Shown: piece by piece, positions 11,721-23,820 of the stretch
How positions within the stretch are numbered: position 1 is the first letter of the stretch
How the letters are laid out: the number at the start of each line of letters is the position of its first letter
Source: Thysanoteuthis rhombus
Taxonomy: Eukaryota > Mollusca > Cephalopoda > Oegopsida > Thysanoteuthidae
Assembly: GCA_963457665.1 (NCBI GenBank)
Contig: OY735218.1
Coordinates: 48,241,680-48,305,679 of the forward strand
Reading direction: 5' to 3'
DNA: 64,000 bases
Program-made: the position numbers and the translations under genes
The notes under the pieces: generated by a model
What the model saw: only the letters and a program-made list of their open reading frames with translations
Databases searched by the model: none
Told to the model about the DNA's origin: nothing

Positions 11721-12146
11721 GGGTCCACAATCAATGCATCCTTCTGATAGTCACCTATTGAGCTGGAACATGGAACCTAACCAAAAGATTGGCACTCAAA
11801 CTAAAAACAATGCAACGTGTACAAGAAAAGATCACACTTAACATCACAAGATCACAAGACAGCACAGTACATAAGAAAAGGAAAGGAGTCAAATATATCA
11901 CAGAATTCATTAAAAAGACTCAGATGGCAATGGTCTGGACATATTACTTGAATGGCAGACAATTGGATAACACAAGTCATAACATGGATCCCTGAAGATC
12001 ATATGCAAGGTTGTGGCTCATAAAAAGTAAGATTGCATGATAAACTAAACAAGTTCAGAAAGTATTTGCTCCACGATGCCCATGATAGAGAGGAAATTTA
12101 GGCAAACAATGGACATCATAAGGCTGCTGCTTATGATGATGATGAC
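11721..12146 (+). pseudogene. RTE-clade LINE 3' fragment (family RA)
   Basis: Opens with 'caatcaatgcatccttctga' and 'tggaacatggaacctaacc'. It passes 'cataacatggatccctgaag' and 'gatgcccatgatagagagg' and ends in GATGATGATGA. A 68-codon plus-strand open frame (11,789-11,995) is a remnant of the C-terminal tail region and is not intact. Confidence 0.82.
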
Positions 12147-12344
12147 TTTGGACCGCTATTTTTTCCCTTAGCTTTCTTTTTCATTTATATCTATCAATTA
12201 TTCAGCTGAAGCAGCAGCTGAATTATCCCTATCTTATGGCTGAGGACTATCAAGTGTGATGTATACAGTACCAGGTAAACTGATAACAACTGACTTCTCA
12301 CAATTTCTAAGAATGTTTGTATTTGATTCAATTAGATTAAAGGA

Positions 12345-12575
12345 GTGTTAAACAGGTCTGGTTTGTCAATCGATAGAAACCATCATGTGACCGGCAACAT
12401 TCCTTGTTAAGGATGATCAATCAAAAATGGGAAAAGGGGTGATCTATGAATAAGTAACTTCTCTCAACTCAAAAAATCTGAATTGAAAAAAAAAACAATA
12501 GTGAAGGAGGTAAAAATTTATAAAAAATAAACAGTTTTTTTCTAGACTAATAAGGAGTAAAGGCTTGAATGTTTA
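12345..12575 (-). repeat. Family M dispersed repeat, partial copy
   Basis: Reverse orientation. Carries 'catcatgtgaccggcaacat', 'gatgatcaatcaaaaatggg', 'gaataagtaacttctctcaa' and 'agactaataaggagtaa'. Confidence 0.6.
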
Positions 12576-13816
12576 ATCCTTTAGGTCAATTGTTTTATTT
12601 GTTCAAGCCCTCTTTATCATACATTTTTGTCCAGAAACTTGGAAATTGGCATCAAAATTCCACTACACCCTTCTGAAAAGCTTATGGACCTTTTTATAAC
12701 AGGTTTATCGATAACCTAGATTCTCAAGAATCTAGATGTTTCTACATATGCTTTTAGTCAATTTTAGATGTTTTCACATATCAGTTTACTCTCCCAATTT
12801 AGATGAGGATTGTTCTTGTTGTACCTGTTCAAGTTATGAAGGAAAATGAACTCACCATCCCAGACAATGATTTAACAAGTGTAGGGTTAAGATTCAAAGT
12901 CATGTAAAAAAAATCCATTATGTATTAAATTTTATGACATCACTGATGTTACCTACTGGAGATCATCTAAAATAGAATTTTTAAAAACGTGGGAGAATTT
13001 AGACGTTGTTTCCACAGAAAAGCATCTACAACAGAATTTTTAAAAAAACATCAACAAGTATCTAGATACAAAAAAAAAAGGTCAAAGAAGCTTTTTTCTC
13101 AAAGTTGAAGAGAAAAGGACATTTTTAGAACGGTTCTAAAGGGGTACTGATGCCAGTTTTAAAGACTGTGGGCAAAGGGGTATGGCTTGGAGTGCTGGAA
13201 TCCACAAACACAGGAACATATAAAAAAGTATTGTACTCTTTACCAACCCTGGTGGCAACGCTTGTTCAGCACCAAATTTTGAGTTAGGCCATAACACTTA
13301 TTACCCAAGAGTTTTTTTTAGTTTCACATAGTAATTTCAGGATGGTTTATGTGAAATGAAAATTAAAACTGAATTTAAATAAGGCTAAAAACTAAAAGGG
13401 GGAGTGATTTATGAGTTGTCTGTTGTGTGGTACAAAGACATAGATTATAACAATCGATTTCCATTCAGCAACCATAATCTATGGCACTTTGAAAGAATCT
13501 CGTTTAATTTAGTGACTTGTTATTGCAAGACTCATTTTCTTTTCCAGACTATGAGTTGCGAGGCTTTGAGAGTTGGACAATAAAATGATTGGCTGAGATA
13601 ATTAACAGTAATTCAGAGATGGACATTTTGAAGTAGAATCATTACTAACAAAAATACAATGTCTTACAAAATGAAAATATATATGCATCTGTGTGCGTGT
13701 GCGTACATACACAGAAAATATCCGGTAATTGTTTATGCATATATCATTTATATTAATATCAATGATAATACTTTTTTCGAAGCATAATCATTACTTAGAA
13801 AAATAACAAATTTTTG

Positions 13817-13818
<2 letters not shown>
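12576..13818. other. No recognised feature
   Basis: AT-rich. Poly-A runs near 13,068 and a short TG stretch near 13,690 are the only low-complexity features. Confidence 0.45.

Positions 13819-13850
<32 letters not shown>
13819..13850. repeat. (TA)n microsatellite
   Basis: Seen directly. Confidence 0.95.
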
Positions 13851-13852
<2 letters not shown>

Positions 13853-13962
13853 TTTCTTTAAACAGTTATTTAAAATACATTTGCACTCGTGTGATATGAT
13901 ATTGCATGAGATTATTTACCTGAAAAACTAATTTTTTCAATATTGTTTCATTTGAAATTATT

Positions 13963-13990
13963 ACTGTGACAAAGCCGAAAGGCAAAACAT
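13963..13990 (+). other. Hammerhead-ribozyme-like core, degraded
   Basis: Reads CTGTGACAAA, then GCC-GAAA-GGC, then AAAAC. The hammerhead core is CUGANGA, stem II, GAAA. The stem II hairpin is perfect here, but both conserved boxes carry mismatches (CTGTGAC for CTGATGA; AAAA for GAAA). It is probably inactive. Hammerheads are known in the terminal repeats of Penelope-like retroelements, and I see no Penelope protein here. Confidence 0.3.
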
Positions 13991-14037
13991 GTTAGTATAA
14001 TGTAATTGATTCAAGTACTATAATTTTCCTTATTGTC

Positions 14038-14212
<175 letters not shown>

Positions 14213-14237
14213 TATTATTTAGAAATGGATATATGAT

Positions 14238-14347
14238 CTGAATGAATGATTATGAATTGCGTTAAATCATATTGAAAGTCTTATTTGAAATGATCTCCCA
14301 TTATTACACAGTGAGTGTATCATTTTGCCTGGACAACGTAAATACAT

Positions 14348-14348
<1 letters not shown>
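14238..14348 (-). repeat. tRNA-derived SINE S1 tail, copy B
   Basis: Carries 'atgattatgaattgcg', 'tttgaaatgatctcccatta', 'cacagtgagtgtatcatttt' and 'gcctggacaacgtaaata'. The tRNA-like head is missing: the sequence runs straight into (TA)n at 14,350. The TA expansion or a deletion therefore replaced the head. Confidence 0.7.

Positions 14349-14349
<1 letters not shown>

Positions 14350-14411
<62 letters not shown>
14350..14411. repeat. (TA)n microsatellite
   Basis: Seen directly. Confidence 0.97.
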
Positions 14412-14415
<4 letters not shown>

Positions 14416-14419
14416 GATG

Positions 14420-15440
14420 AGGTACAGTTTCGTAGCTTAGTTCATTCAATTTCTACATAGTCATTCGCAGAACATGCAGGCGGGAGTTATGATTGGTCGT
14501 TTTTGATTGACCAACATTGGACGTGAACCTTGCAGTTGTCGACCACCTAACAGTGACCGTAATCTTCTTTTGAGGCGGAATTGATTCAGGGAATGGTTTG
14601 GGTACTTCATTTACATCTAGTTAATGCACAGGGGCCTGTCGATTCAAATAATGAATATAACAGCTGATAAATGGCTAACGTTTACTTCTTCAGTAGTCTC
14701 TCAAGTTGTTTTGTCCTCAATAATGTCCCCTTTTTTGTCATCAATCACTGAGGGATGTCCATGACCTGCTGATATTTAAGGCTATCATCTACGTTTCAAA
14801 ATTTTGGGAACGCATGTTGAGCAGTGCGTCCGTTGAAAGTCACCTGGCCGGATACTTGGTCGGTATGGTTTCCATTGCTCTACGTCCCATTTTCAATGAA
14901 TTATTCCAGTTGTTAAAATTTGCCTTCTCTCTATCTTCGATTGGAAAGCATAAAATAAACCAGAAAAAACTAGCGAAAAGAAATGTTCCGCCTTTGATAG
15001 AGTGAAATCCATGAACATAGTTAAACAATAGTTTCTTCCAAAATGAATATAAAAGTTTAAAATAACACAAATCGCAATTATTTTTGCACCAACCTAATAT
15101 GAAAAAAAAAAAATTCATATGTAATTACAATTATAGAAATAGTGAATTAATATATAGCACATTACTTTTAATATATATTAGAAATTGTTACATTTACGCT
15201 CCTTACAAAAGTAAAATATTAAAACAATTATTTTTTGGCTTGAAAATTATACTCTAATTTCGAATTTATTTTTAAGAATGAAATGGTGTTACACTTGAAT
15301 TTGTTCTTTTAATTGTATTCAGCACAAATAAAACAGTTTTTGAAAATGAAGATAAATGACGTCTATCGGGTATTGTCTTGTACATTTACTCGGAATGAAG
15401 TTACTTTTCAATTTTCTGTCTTTATCTTAGGAACTTATCT
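14420..15440. other. No recognised feature
   Basis: A somewhat less AT-rich block at 14,420-14,830, then very AT-rich DNA. Two overlapping opposite-strand open frames at 14,814-15,118 have no family resemblance. Possibly flanking parts of the hAT element that follows. Confidence 0.35.
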
Positions 15441-15448
15441 TTCGAGAC

Positions 15449-17190
15449 TTAACAGTGGCAAACGAGTCGGATTAGCAGGTTAAAGTCAATTATACGAGCT
15501 ATCTCGTTTTCTAGATTTAGAATAGAGAGTCCCGAGAGTCGCCCTTGTGACATAGAGCTTCTAATCGAGTGTGTAATCAACTTCAGCTTCGAAAATGATC
15601 TCTCAGTTGCTGTATTCGTAACGGGCAGAGTTGAAAACAAAATGTAAGCAGTACAAACTACTGTGAAACTAAGAGACAAAGTCAAATTTCCACAAATAAT
15701 TGATTTGGCTAGATGTCTGATACTTTCGGCTTTTATATTATATCCCCCATTATCGATTGAAAATTTTCTTCTTGGAATGAGTCATTCAAATGATCGTTGC
15801 AGTCATCATTGAGAAGTGTTGATCATTAGTAAAGTTCATTGTTGTCAATACTATTCACATGTTTACGGCTTTAGACTTGGACTATTTGAGCAAAGCACCG
15901 AAGAAATTCGAAATATTCATGTTATCGAGAAAATGAATTATCAAGAACCATCAATTTAAGAGATTTCCACCGTTTTTAATTCTTCCGTCTTGAATTAGTT
16001 CATCGAAGTGTTTTTTTTTGACTCAGCAATTTTTTTTTCTTTAAATAGATTGTCTCTGTGCCCTATGACTGAGTTAGTTGTGTACCAGAAGACATGATAT
16101 GTTCAAAAGATTCTTGTAATAGTTTTGAATGCTCTTTTGCGTCTCTTATGTAGAGCCTACCTTTCATACAAAAAAAAATAGTTATATTTGGAGTAATCTA
16201 TCCTTGGCAGAGATCTACATGTAATCCCTACCACACAGTGAAGATGTCCAAAGGAATGGTAAACGTCTTCCTTCTTGATTTCAAAAAGAGCTACCGATAG
16301 GATAACTGATTTTTATCTTCATGGTATTTAAGCTTTTGAATAAGCACTTTCTATGTAGTTAGGACGGACTTCCGGAGAAAACATTCTAGAGGCTTTAGTG
16401 TTCGTAACCAAAAACTGACAGTCATTCCAATACTCGATCTTATATTCTATAAGTTGCATTCCTTATCTTCACCTCATTATCATCGTGGCAGATCTCGCCA
16501 AACAGCTTTTTCCTTACAGTAAACTCCCACCTTTCTTTTCTAATTCCTCCAAGAATTAGAAATTTGATTATAATTATTAACCTTCTCTGTTAGTCCCTTT
16601 TCTGCGTTTGTAAACAATCAAACTGCTTACTAAACTTGATTTTACATTCAAACAGTGAACTTATTATTTTCAAGAATTTATCTTTATAGATCTATTCTGG
16701 GAATTCATCCAGGCCAATATTATTAGCCGTCCAATACTTAGTTTGGTCTTGGCAGTTGGCATGTCGGTAAACTTAGTCTGGAGGTGTTTACTTAGAGGAT
16801 TTGTGGACGAAAACGTCTTGGGAGACATAAGCATTATAATGAAACGAAAGTTTGTAAGTTTCCTTGTAAGTCCTTCCGCATCAACCTTCTCGTCTACCTT
16901 CTTCGATTTCATTATTATTTCTCTAAGTGCTTCTATGACATCACGGTTCGGACACAATTATATTAGAGTCCTCAGTGGAAAGTCTTTTTCGTGTAGTGAT
17001 CACCAACTCTTGACACATCGAAAAACTTTTAAAAGCAGAGAATGGAGTCAAAAATTGTCAGTGACTTCGGCAGTACCTTTAGCCATATCATTCTCTTCAA
17101 GCTTCAGATCATGTGCTGCACAATGAGTGTATCTTACTGTTTTTTAGTCACCGAAGCTTTGTTCTAAGTTGGTTATGAATATCTGTAATT
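15449..17190 (-). pseudogene. hAT-family transposase, decayed
   Basis: Cut-and-paste DNA transposase remnant. The C-terminal dimerisation region is preserved as a 78-codon open stretch (15,449-15,685) with TLPVTNTATERSFSKLK and later SGLSILNLENEIAR. These match the signature of hAT transposases of the ZMYM1-like group. Further 5', at 16,670-16,957, a minus-strand frame contains AEGLTRKLTNFRFIIMLM, which fits the central region of that group. Near 17,100-17,130 a YTHCAAHDLKLEEN-like segment fits the motif preceding it. Stops and frame breaks separate these parts, so it cannot encode a working enzyme. N-terminal zinc finger and terminal repeats were not identified with certainty. Confidence 0.8.
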
Positions 17191-17297
17191 ATGCTAGTGT
17201 CATCGTACACTTTTAAATATCAATTTTGTTTTTGGTTTTTTTCTTTCAAAAGAATTATGATTTCAAGCCTAGATGGTCTTGTAGAGCATAAATTTCT

Positions 17298-17352
17298 AAA
17301 AAAAAAAAAACAACAAAAAAAACAACAAAAAAAAAACAAACAAACAAACAAT
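17298..17352. repeat. A-rich (CAAA/CAA)n tract
   Basis: A-runs with C interruptions, seen directly. Confidence 0.9.
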
Positions 17353-17568
17353 CCATACTTTCTAATTTCAGTCAAATGATCAGAAATCCTGTACAAATCA
17401 GTAAAAATTCAAGAAATTCATGACAAAACGATGAAAGAATCAAAAGAAGGAGCGAGGTGAATTAGATAAAAAATAAATTGAGTTGCCTTTTCAAAACATG
17501 ATATTGAATAGAGTCGCCAAAGCAGCAAAATGTATAGATAATCTTTGAACGCATTTCTTCATTTAGAT

Positions 17569-17645
17569 CAGTCATTCACAACGGGAAGAATATCGCCACG
17601 GCGGGGCGAAAATTGAGTTTTGGGTGAATAGATTGTCACGTAAAA
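17569..17645 (+). repeat. Possible hAT-like element terminus
   Basis: 'cagtcattcacaacggg' followed by 'gccacggcggggcgaaaatt' resembles the CAGNGNTTCTCAACNGGG start and following GGGGCGA text of many non-autonomous hAT elements. A similar start occurs at 18,792. The RA LINE fragment at 17,667 lies just inside. No matching opposite end was confirmed. Confidence 0.35.
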
Positions 17646-17666
17646 ATGAAAAATTATTTTTAAAAT

Positions 17667-18531
17667 CATCATCATCATCAGTCTTTTAACGTCCGTTGTT
17701 GGACATAGATCTTCCCCAGGCTTCGCCACACTTCTCTATCATGGGTGTCACCAATACTTTCTGAATTTATGTAGCTTGTCTCTCCATCTAATATTCTGCC
17801 AGCCTCGGTTGCGCATGTGATCTCGGGAGACCTATGTCGTGAGTCGTGATGTCATCGGTTGTCTGCCATTCTTGCAACATGGCCAGCCCACTACCATTTG
17901 AGATTTTTAATGGATTCTTTGGTGTCCCTGACTCTAGTCTTTTCCCGGGTGTACTGTGCTGTCTTGTGGTCTCTCCATGTGAGGCCCAGCATAATTCTTT
18001 CATGTGCACGTTGCATGGTTCTCAATTTGTGGATGTCTCTTGGTTAAGTTCCATGTCTCAGCTCCATGAGTGATTATTGGGAGGATGCATTGGTTATACA
18101 CCCTTCTTTCTAGGATTGATGGGATCTTCTTATTTTTTAAGGTTGGGCTTGCTCTGCCAAAGGCTTGCCATCCTAGTGTGATTCTTTGCTTGATTAGTGT
18201 TTTTATCTCCAATGTGGTCGTTACACATGATCTTCATCTTGTTGAAGTTCATGTGTAGGCCAACTTTCTTGCTCTCTTCATTTAATTCATCTATCATTAG
18301 TTGGAGGTCGTGTAGATTCTCTACGAAAAGGGCAATGTCGTCTGCAAATCAGAGGTTGCTCAGATACTCACCGTCTATTCTAATTCCTTTACTCTTCCAG
18401 TCTAGTCTTCTAAAGATCATCTCGAGGCAGGCTGTGAAGAGTTTGGGCGAGCTGGTATCACCTTGTCTTACTCCTTTCTGGGTCTGAAAGGGGTCCGAGT
18501 CTTTCAAGAAATAAAAGGAAACTACTCCCAC
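17667..18531 (-). pseudogene. RTE-clade LINE, RT and C-terminal tail (family RA)
   Basis: The best-preserved minus-strand copy. The minus-strand frame at 18,349-18,531 reads DSDPFQTQKGVRQGDTSSPK and continues through LFTACLEMIFRRLDW to DGEYLSNL, typical RTE RT motifs. It then meets a TGA at 18,349-18,351 just before FADDIALF, the catalytic Asp-Asp box (roughly 18,325-18,348). Further on, 18,000-18,212 reads VYNQCILPIITHGAETWNLT, the thumb region. The fragment ends at ATCATC repeats (reversed tail). The 5' endonuclease and first part of RT are absent, as expected from 5' truncation. It could not supply activity because of the stop and truncation. Confidence 0.9.
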
Positions 18532-18791
18532 TTGGTGAATTAAAAAATATCTATTTTTTTCAAAATTGTTATAATTATCTATTTCCGTTCCCGTTACCGT
18601 CTTATTTCAGAATGCAACCACACGGAGGTTGTCTTGAACCTCAAATTATCTGCTGTGAACAATTCATCTTGAAATCAACTTGACTTAACCAAGATAACAC
18701 ATTAATTGAAAACGATGTTCCTTTTGGAAGATGTATAGTCAAGCTACTTGATATGAGTATTTATTTAGCTAGAGGTGTCATATAATGTAAG

Positions 18792-18905
18792 GTGATCATT
18801 CTCAATGGGGATCGGGGTAATATCTCCCCAGAGAGGGCAAAAGTTGAGCCTAGAGGAGTATAGATTTAAAAATATCCAAAAAGTGCCGATAAGAAAAGAA
18901 CAGTT
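18792..18905 (+). repeat. Second hAT-like terminus
   Basis: 'tcattctcaatggggatcg', then 'tccccagagagggcaaaagt', resembling the start at 17,569. May be a tandem or nested copy. Weak. Confidence 0.25.
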
Positions 18906-20468
18906 GAGAATTTAGATTTTCCTGCTTTATTCTATTTTAACTATGGAGATTAAGTGAATACTACAGTATAAATTGATTTATTTTTTTCAGAATTGTTGAA
19001 ACCAAAATGATTTTTTCATGAAAAATGAGAATATTTTTAAATTTTAGAAAAAAAAAATTCCCACGTTCCCTCAGATATATTGCATCCCAGAGTTCAGGCA
19101 CCCCGAGCAGCAACAGGGTTTGTTGGTACCAACAACGCCTCCTTCCCTGTCTGCCTGCCTCTCTCTTTCTCTATCTTAATATATATGTATGTGTGTGTGT
19201 CTGTTTGTGAGTTTCCATGTATCTATATCATCTGCAATACACACATACACACACACACGTATATATGCAAGTATGCATTGGTACATCGATAAGCTTAAAG
19301 TGGGAAAAGAGTATACAAAACACGAAAAATATTTTCTTTTATATGATCTCCTTTTTTTACCGATGCACTTAATTCGATGGTGAATATCAAAGACAGACGT
19401 ACATCGTGTAAAGATGGAACATTGGCATTCACCTCAGCCTCGAAAATGCAGGAGAATTCTCATGCAAAACTTGAATCAGTCACAATCGGCCACAGTTTAT
19501 ATTATTCATCTCATCAAGCAAATCTTCATCGAAGAAAAATGACTTGGAGGTGTCACGCTGTCTGCTTGTGAGGTTGTAACGCTATAAAAAATATCTAGTC
19601 ATGGGTACAATCTAACAATACTCGTCATGCATGCGTAATGGACATGGGGATATCTTACGAGTTATAATGTTTTCTTTACGAAAACCCTTTTTTAAAAGAT
19701 TTAGAAGGGGGTTCATTCCCGAAGTATATACAATGCAGTTATGTCATTTTCATAGAGGAGAAGGTTAGGGAAATTAGGAGTTAAGTTTTGCATCAGTTAC
19801 ACAGTTGGGCCCTCACACTAGAGCGTATCCACTTATTTTCACTGGCATACGAATATAGGAAAATGTTGACCCTAAGTGCTACGGGGGGGGGCATTTTTTT
19901 TCCAAAAGAAATCTTTCCAGAAAACTAGAGACGTTTTCTAAATTAGTTTCAACTTATCTTACAGATTTTATTAAAGTTTCATCATATCAGGTGAAGAATT
20001 TCAATTTTAATGCATATTTTGTTGGAGGAGTTCGGCTTGAAAACCTGATTTCTCAAAAATTGAAAAACATAGAATTCCATTCATTTTACCTATCTTTTAT
20101 TTTTCCTTCCATTTATATCACTTATAAAGAAATTATCAAGAAAGAATCAGAAATCACAGGAAAAAGGCTGTTGTCATCAATTGTGACATAATAACAGAAT
20201 TTGTTTTTCACTTTTATCAATTCATATGTTCATTATGTTTAGGCCTTTGTTTCTTATGGTTAGTGAAACAGAGGGGGTATTTTTTTTACCTTCCGCCCGT
20301 AGCTTTTAGTACACAAAATAGGTTGTAGCTAATTGGGTTTGGATTTCGAAATTCCAGAATTAATGAAAAACAAATCAAAAAGTAAGTGTCCAAAATGCAT
20401 TATATGCAAATTGCCTCCTCCTTCCTTGAATTTTAATTTATTTTGTATTTTGTCACTGATTTAAACGT
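18906..20468. other. No recognised feature
   Basis: AT-rich with short TG/CA stretches at 19,187-19,260. Short open frames overlap these microsatellites. No family resemblance was seen. Confidence 0.45.
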
Positions 20469-20516
20469 TTCTGGTCAAGAATCATTCTGGTCAAGAATCA
20501 TTCTGGTCAAGAATCA
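20469..20516. repeat. Three perfect copies of a 16-bp unit
   Basis: The unit ttctggtcaagaatca is repeated three times without mismatch. Confidence 0.95.
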
Positions 20517-22190
20517 TTTCTCTGAACTGACCCTTTCTAAAGTCTTCTGACATTTTCTTCCATGATGACTTGCTAGAGATGATTAATATAACTTGTGACG
20601 GATTCAAGTTTTCCTGATAATTTTCGAGGCCGTTGCATGATGAACAACAATACGTAATTAATTACTTCAAGAAACCCTGCTTTAGTGAATGAAAATGTTC
20701 GCTTACCTGAATAGGGACTCGTAATAGCTGTTGAATCTCTCTTTGATCAAATTTGATTGAATTCACATAATCAATTATTTCACTGATGGCGTGAAGAATG
20801 GAAATTACGAAACAGTATTTTAAAAAAATTTCCGTTCCTTGCGTTAAAATATCCGCATTTTATAACATTTCATTGCATTTTTTCCATGAAATTAGAGAGA
20901 ATATCGATTTTTTAAAAAATTGAATTGAATCAGAAATATAAATAATAAAAAATGTTGAAGAACAAAATTCAAAACTCTGCTCCGAAACTAAAATTTTGAC
21001 CAGAAAAATTTAAACAGCGGCAACATGCAAAATAAATTAAAATTCAAGGAGAAAATGAAATTAAAATGAAACAGTGACATTGTGTGACATGTTTCAATAA
21101 ATATGAATGAGAAGGAAAGAAAAAGGAAAGGGAGAAAAATTTAAAAGAATCAACAATTACACAGGCGTGTCCTGACCAGGGCTGACAAAAATCATTTTGA
21201 AAGAATATCAAAGCTTGCATGGAAAGGTAGATAAACACGCAAAAACCTACGAAAATATAAATTCCATCAAAGAAACCCATAAAATACCTGGAATAGATAA
21301 AAGTCCATTTAGCGTTGCTTATATTTTAGTAGGGAAGCCAGACACGTGATAAAGATCGTCGAAAAAGAACAAAACATTACATGATTGCTTCGCACTTACG
21401 AGTGGTCCCAAGTCCACTTTTCAGTCTTCATTCACATGATAAACTTATCGATATTCATGAATGTATTCATCAGATGTAAGAAATGTTGACGCTTTGAAAA
21501 TGAGGTTGGAACGTAAAGGTATAACTTGGAGACTTTGGGGTCATTTTTTTTTATCTGAAAGGATAAAACTTTCAGAAAACATATTGAATAGGTTGAAAGT
21601 AATTTAGAAAACGTCTCAGAGTCTTAGGTTTTTTGTAAATATTTTTAGAAAATGATCTCTCCCGCAGCTTTTAGGATTAACATTTTTCTATATTTGTATG
21701 CAAGTGAAAATGTGTGGATTGGTTCTAGAGTGGCAGTCGAATATACAATGTGCGTCTGAAGCAAAACTGAACCCCTAATTTTCCTAGCTTTCTAGTTAAT
21801 AAAAATAATGCTGCATTTCATTTACTTTGTAGATGGAACCCCTTATAAATCTTTAAAAAATGGCTTTCTCAAAGAAAATCTTTTGATTTGAAATGTTCTC
21901 CTTTGTCTTTTGTGTATGCATATCAATTTTGGTTGGACTGCACCCATGACTAGATGCTTTTTGTTGTGTGAAAGACAAACAGGCACCCAAATGCACATAC
22001 ATGCAAACAGACAGCGTGACACCTCTTTAATATTAAGATAGTAGTTTAATCCCTCCATTAGAAGGTATGGCTGTGGATCTCGAATATTGTGCCTGCGCTT
22101 GAGCAGTGGTGTTATGCCTGCATAGCACCAAAAACCATGGGCCTACCGCCTAGAGAAAGGTGTTAAATAGTTCATTGGTTAAGTTTTTTG
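20517..22190. other. No recognised feature
   Basis: AT-rich DNA without a supported gene. The last part (22,060-22,280) is less AT-rich and leads into the minisatellite. Confidence 0.45.
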
Positions 22191-22314
22191 GTTGGGTTTT
22201 AGGATCTCTTCAAGACTCAGTTCGGGGTGGTCCTGGAATCAGCCCCTCAAGTCGATGATCACTACTTTTGCTTTACTGAAAACTATCATGCTACCTTTAT
22301 TTCATTTTTCATAT

Positions 22315-23547
22315 TCTTCCGTCATCTATGATGTCAATAATTCTTCTATCATCTATCATGTCAATAATTCTTCATTCATCCATCATGTCAATAATCCTTC
22401 CCTCATCTATGATGTCAATAATTCTTCCATTATCTATTATGTCAATAATTCTTCTTTCATCTATGACGTCAATAATTCTTCCTTCATCTATGATGTCAAT
22501 GATTCTTCATTCATCTATCATGTCAATAATTCTTCCCTCATCTATGATGTCAATAATTCTTCCCTCATCTATGATGTCAGTAATCCTTCCCTCATCTATG
22601 ATGTCAATAATTCTTCCCTCATCTATGATGTCAATAATTCTTCCATCATCTATGATGTCAGTAATTCTTCCCTCATCTATGATGTCGATAATTCTTCCAT
22701 CATCTATGATGTCAGTAATTCTTCCTTCATCTATGATGTCAATAATCTTTCCCTCATCTATGATGTCAATTTTTCTTCCATCATCTATGAAGTCAATAAT
22801 TCTTCCATCATCTATGATGTCAATAATCCTTCCATCATCTATGATGTCAATAATCTTTCCCTCATCTATGATGTCAATTATTCTTCCTTCATCTATGAAG
22901 TCAATAATTCTTCCATCATCTATGATGTCAATAATCCTTCCATCATCTATGATGTCAATTATTCTTTCATCATCTATGATGTCAATAATCTTTCCCTCAT
23001 CTATGATGTCAATAATCCTTCCTTCATCTATGATGTCAATGATTCTTCCCTCATCTATGATGTCAATTTTTCTTCCATCATCTATGATGTCAATAATTCT
23101 TCCTTAATCTATGATGTCAATAATCCTTCCATCATCTATGATGTCAATAATCTTTCCCTCATCTATGATGTCAATTATTCTTCCTTCATCTATGAAGTCA
23201 ATTTTTCTTCCATCATCTATGATGTCAATAATCCTTCCATCATCTATGATGTCAATTATTCTTTCATCATCTATGATGTCAATAATCTTTCCCTCATCTA
23301 TGATGTCAATAATCCTTCCTTCATCTATGATGTCAATGATTCTTCCCTCATCTATGATGTCAATTATTCTTCCATCATCTATGATGTCAATAATTCTTCC
23401 TTAATCTATGATGTCAATAATTCTTCCTTCATCTATGAAGTCAATAATCTTTCCCTCATCTATGATGTCAATAATCCTTCCTTCATCTATGATGTCAATA
23501 ATTCTTCCCTCATCTATGATGTCAATAATTCTTCCTGCATCTATGAC
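22315..23547 (+). repeat. 27-bp minisatellite, about 46 units
   Basis: The consensus unit is tctatgatgtcaataatt followed by a variable cttccntca-type half. The array is contiguous with no spacers. Because 27 is divisible by three, more than one frame stays open. One runs 462 codons from 22,192 to 23,580 and encodes a 9-residue repeat (IYDVNNSS plus F, L or I). Another encodes MMSIILPSS-type repeats. Units 20-28 and 31-39 carry the same variant order, giving a higher-order period of 11 units (297 bp). A protein product cannot be excluded, but the 5' leader (about 40 codons) has no clear signal peptide or known domain. Confidence 0.95.
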
Positions 23548-23599
23548 ATGGAATTGACGGATGAACAGATCAGCATGTAATAAAATTGTCAAGCGAATG

Positions 23600-23820
23600 G
23601 GTTAATCATTGTAACTAGCAATGACCAAAACATCCCCACCCTCTTGACTTTGTGTCATTTCCAGATTGTGCATTTGTCTTGCATTTTGCATTTTGCTTAT
23701 TTCCTCTGAATCGATGTGTACTCATACTTTTCTTTGTATTTTTATATCTTCGATTTCATTGTAAAGCATTTTGTAATTTTATGTAATAAAGTGTAAAATT
23801 TGATTATATAAACTCAGGCC
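23600..23820 (+). other. Transcript-3'-end-like stretch with AATAAA signal
   Basis: A T-rich, TTTTGCATTTTGC-like run leads to 'gtaataaagtgtaaaatttg' near 23,785, a canonical AATAAA context. It could be the 3' untranslated region of a transcript through the minisatellite frame, or the 3' end of an old retroelement. Nothing in the sequence decides between them. Confidence 0.3.

Noticed and set aside
22315-23547. CRISPR array
   Set aside because: Repeats are contiguous and 27 bp throughout, with no spacers, in clearly eukaryotic DNA.
22192-23580. Confident 462-residue secreted repeat protein
   Set aside because: Other frames are open as well, the leader is not a convincing signal peptide, and no splice or promoter evidence is visible. 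Kept only as a finding.
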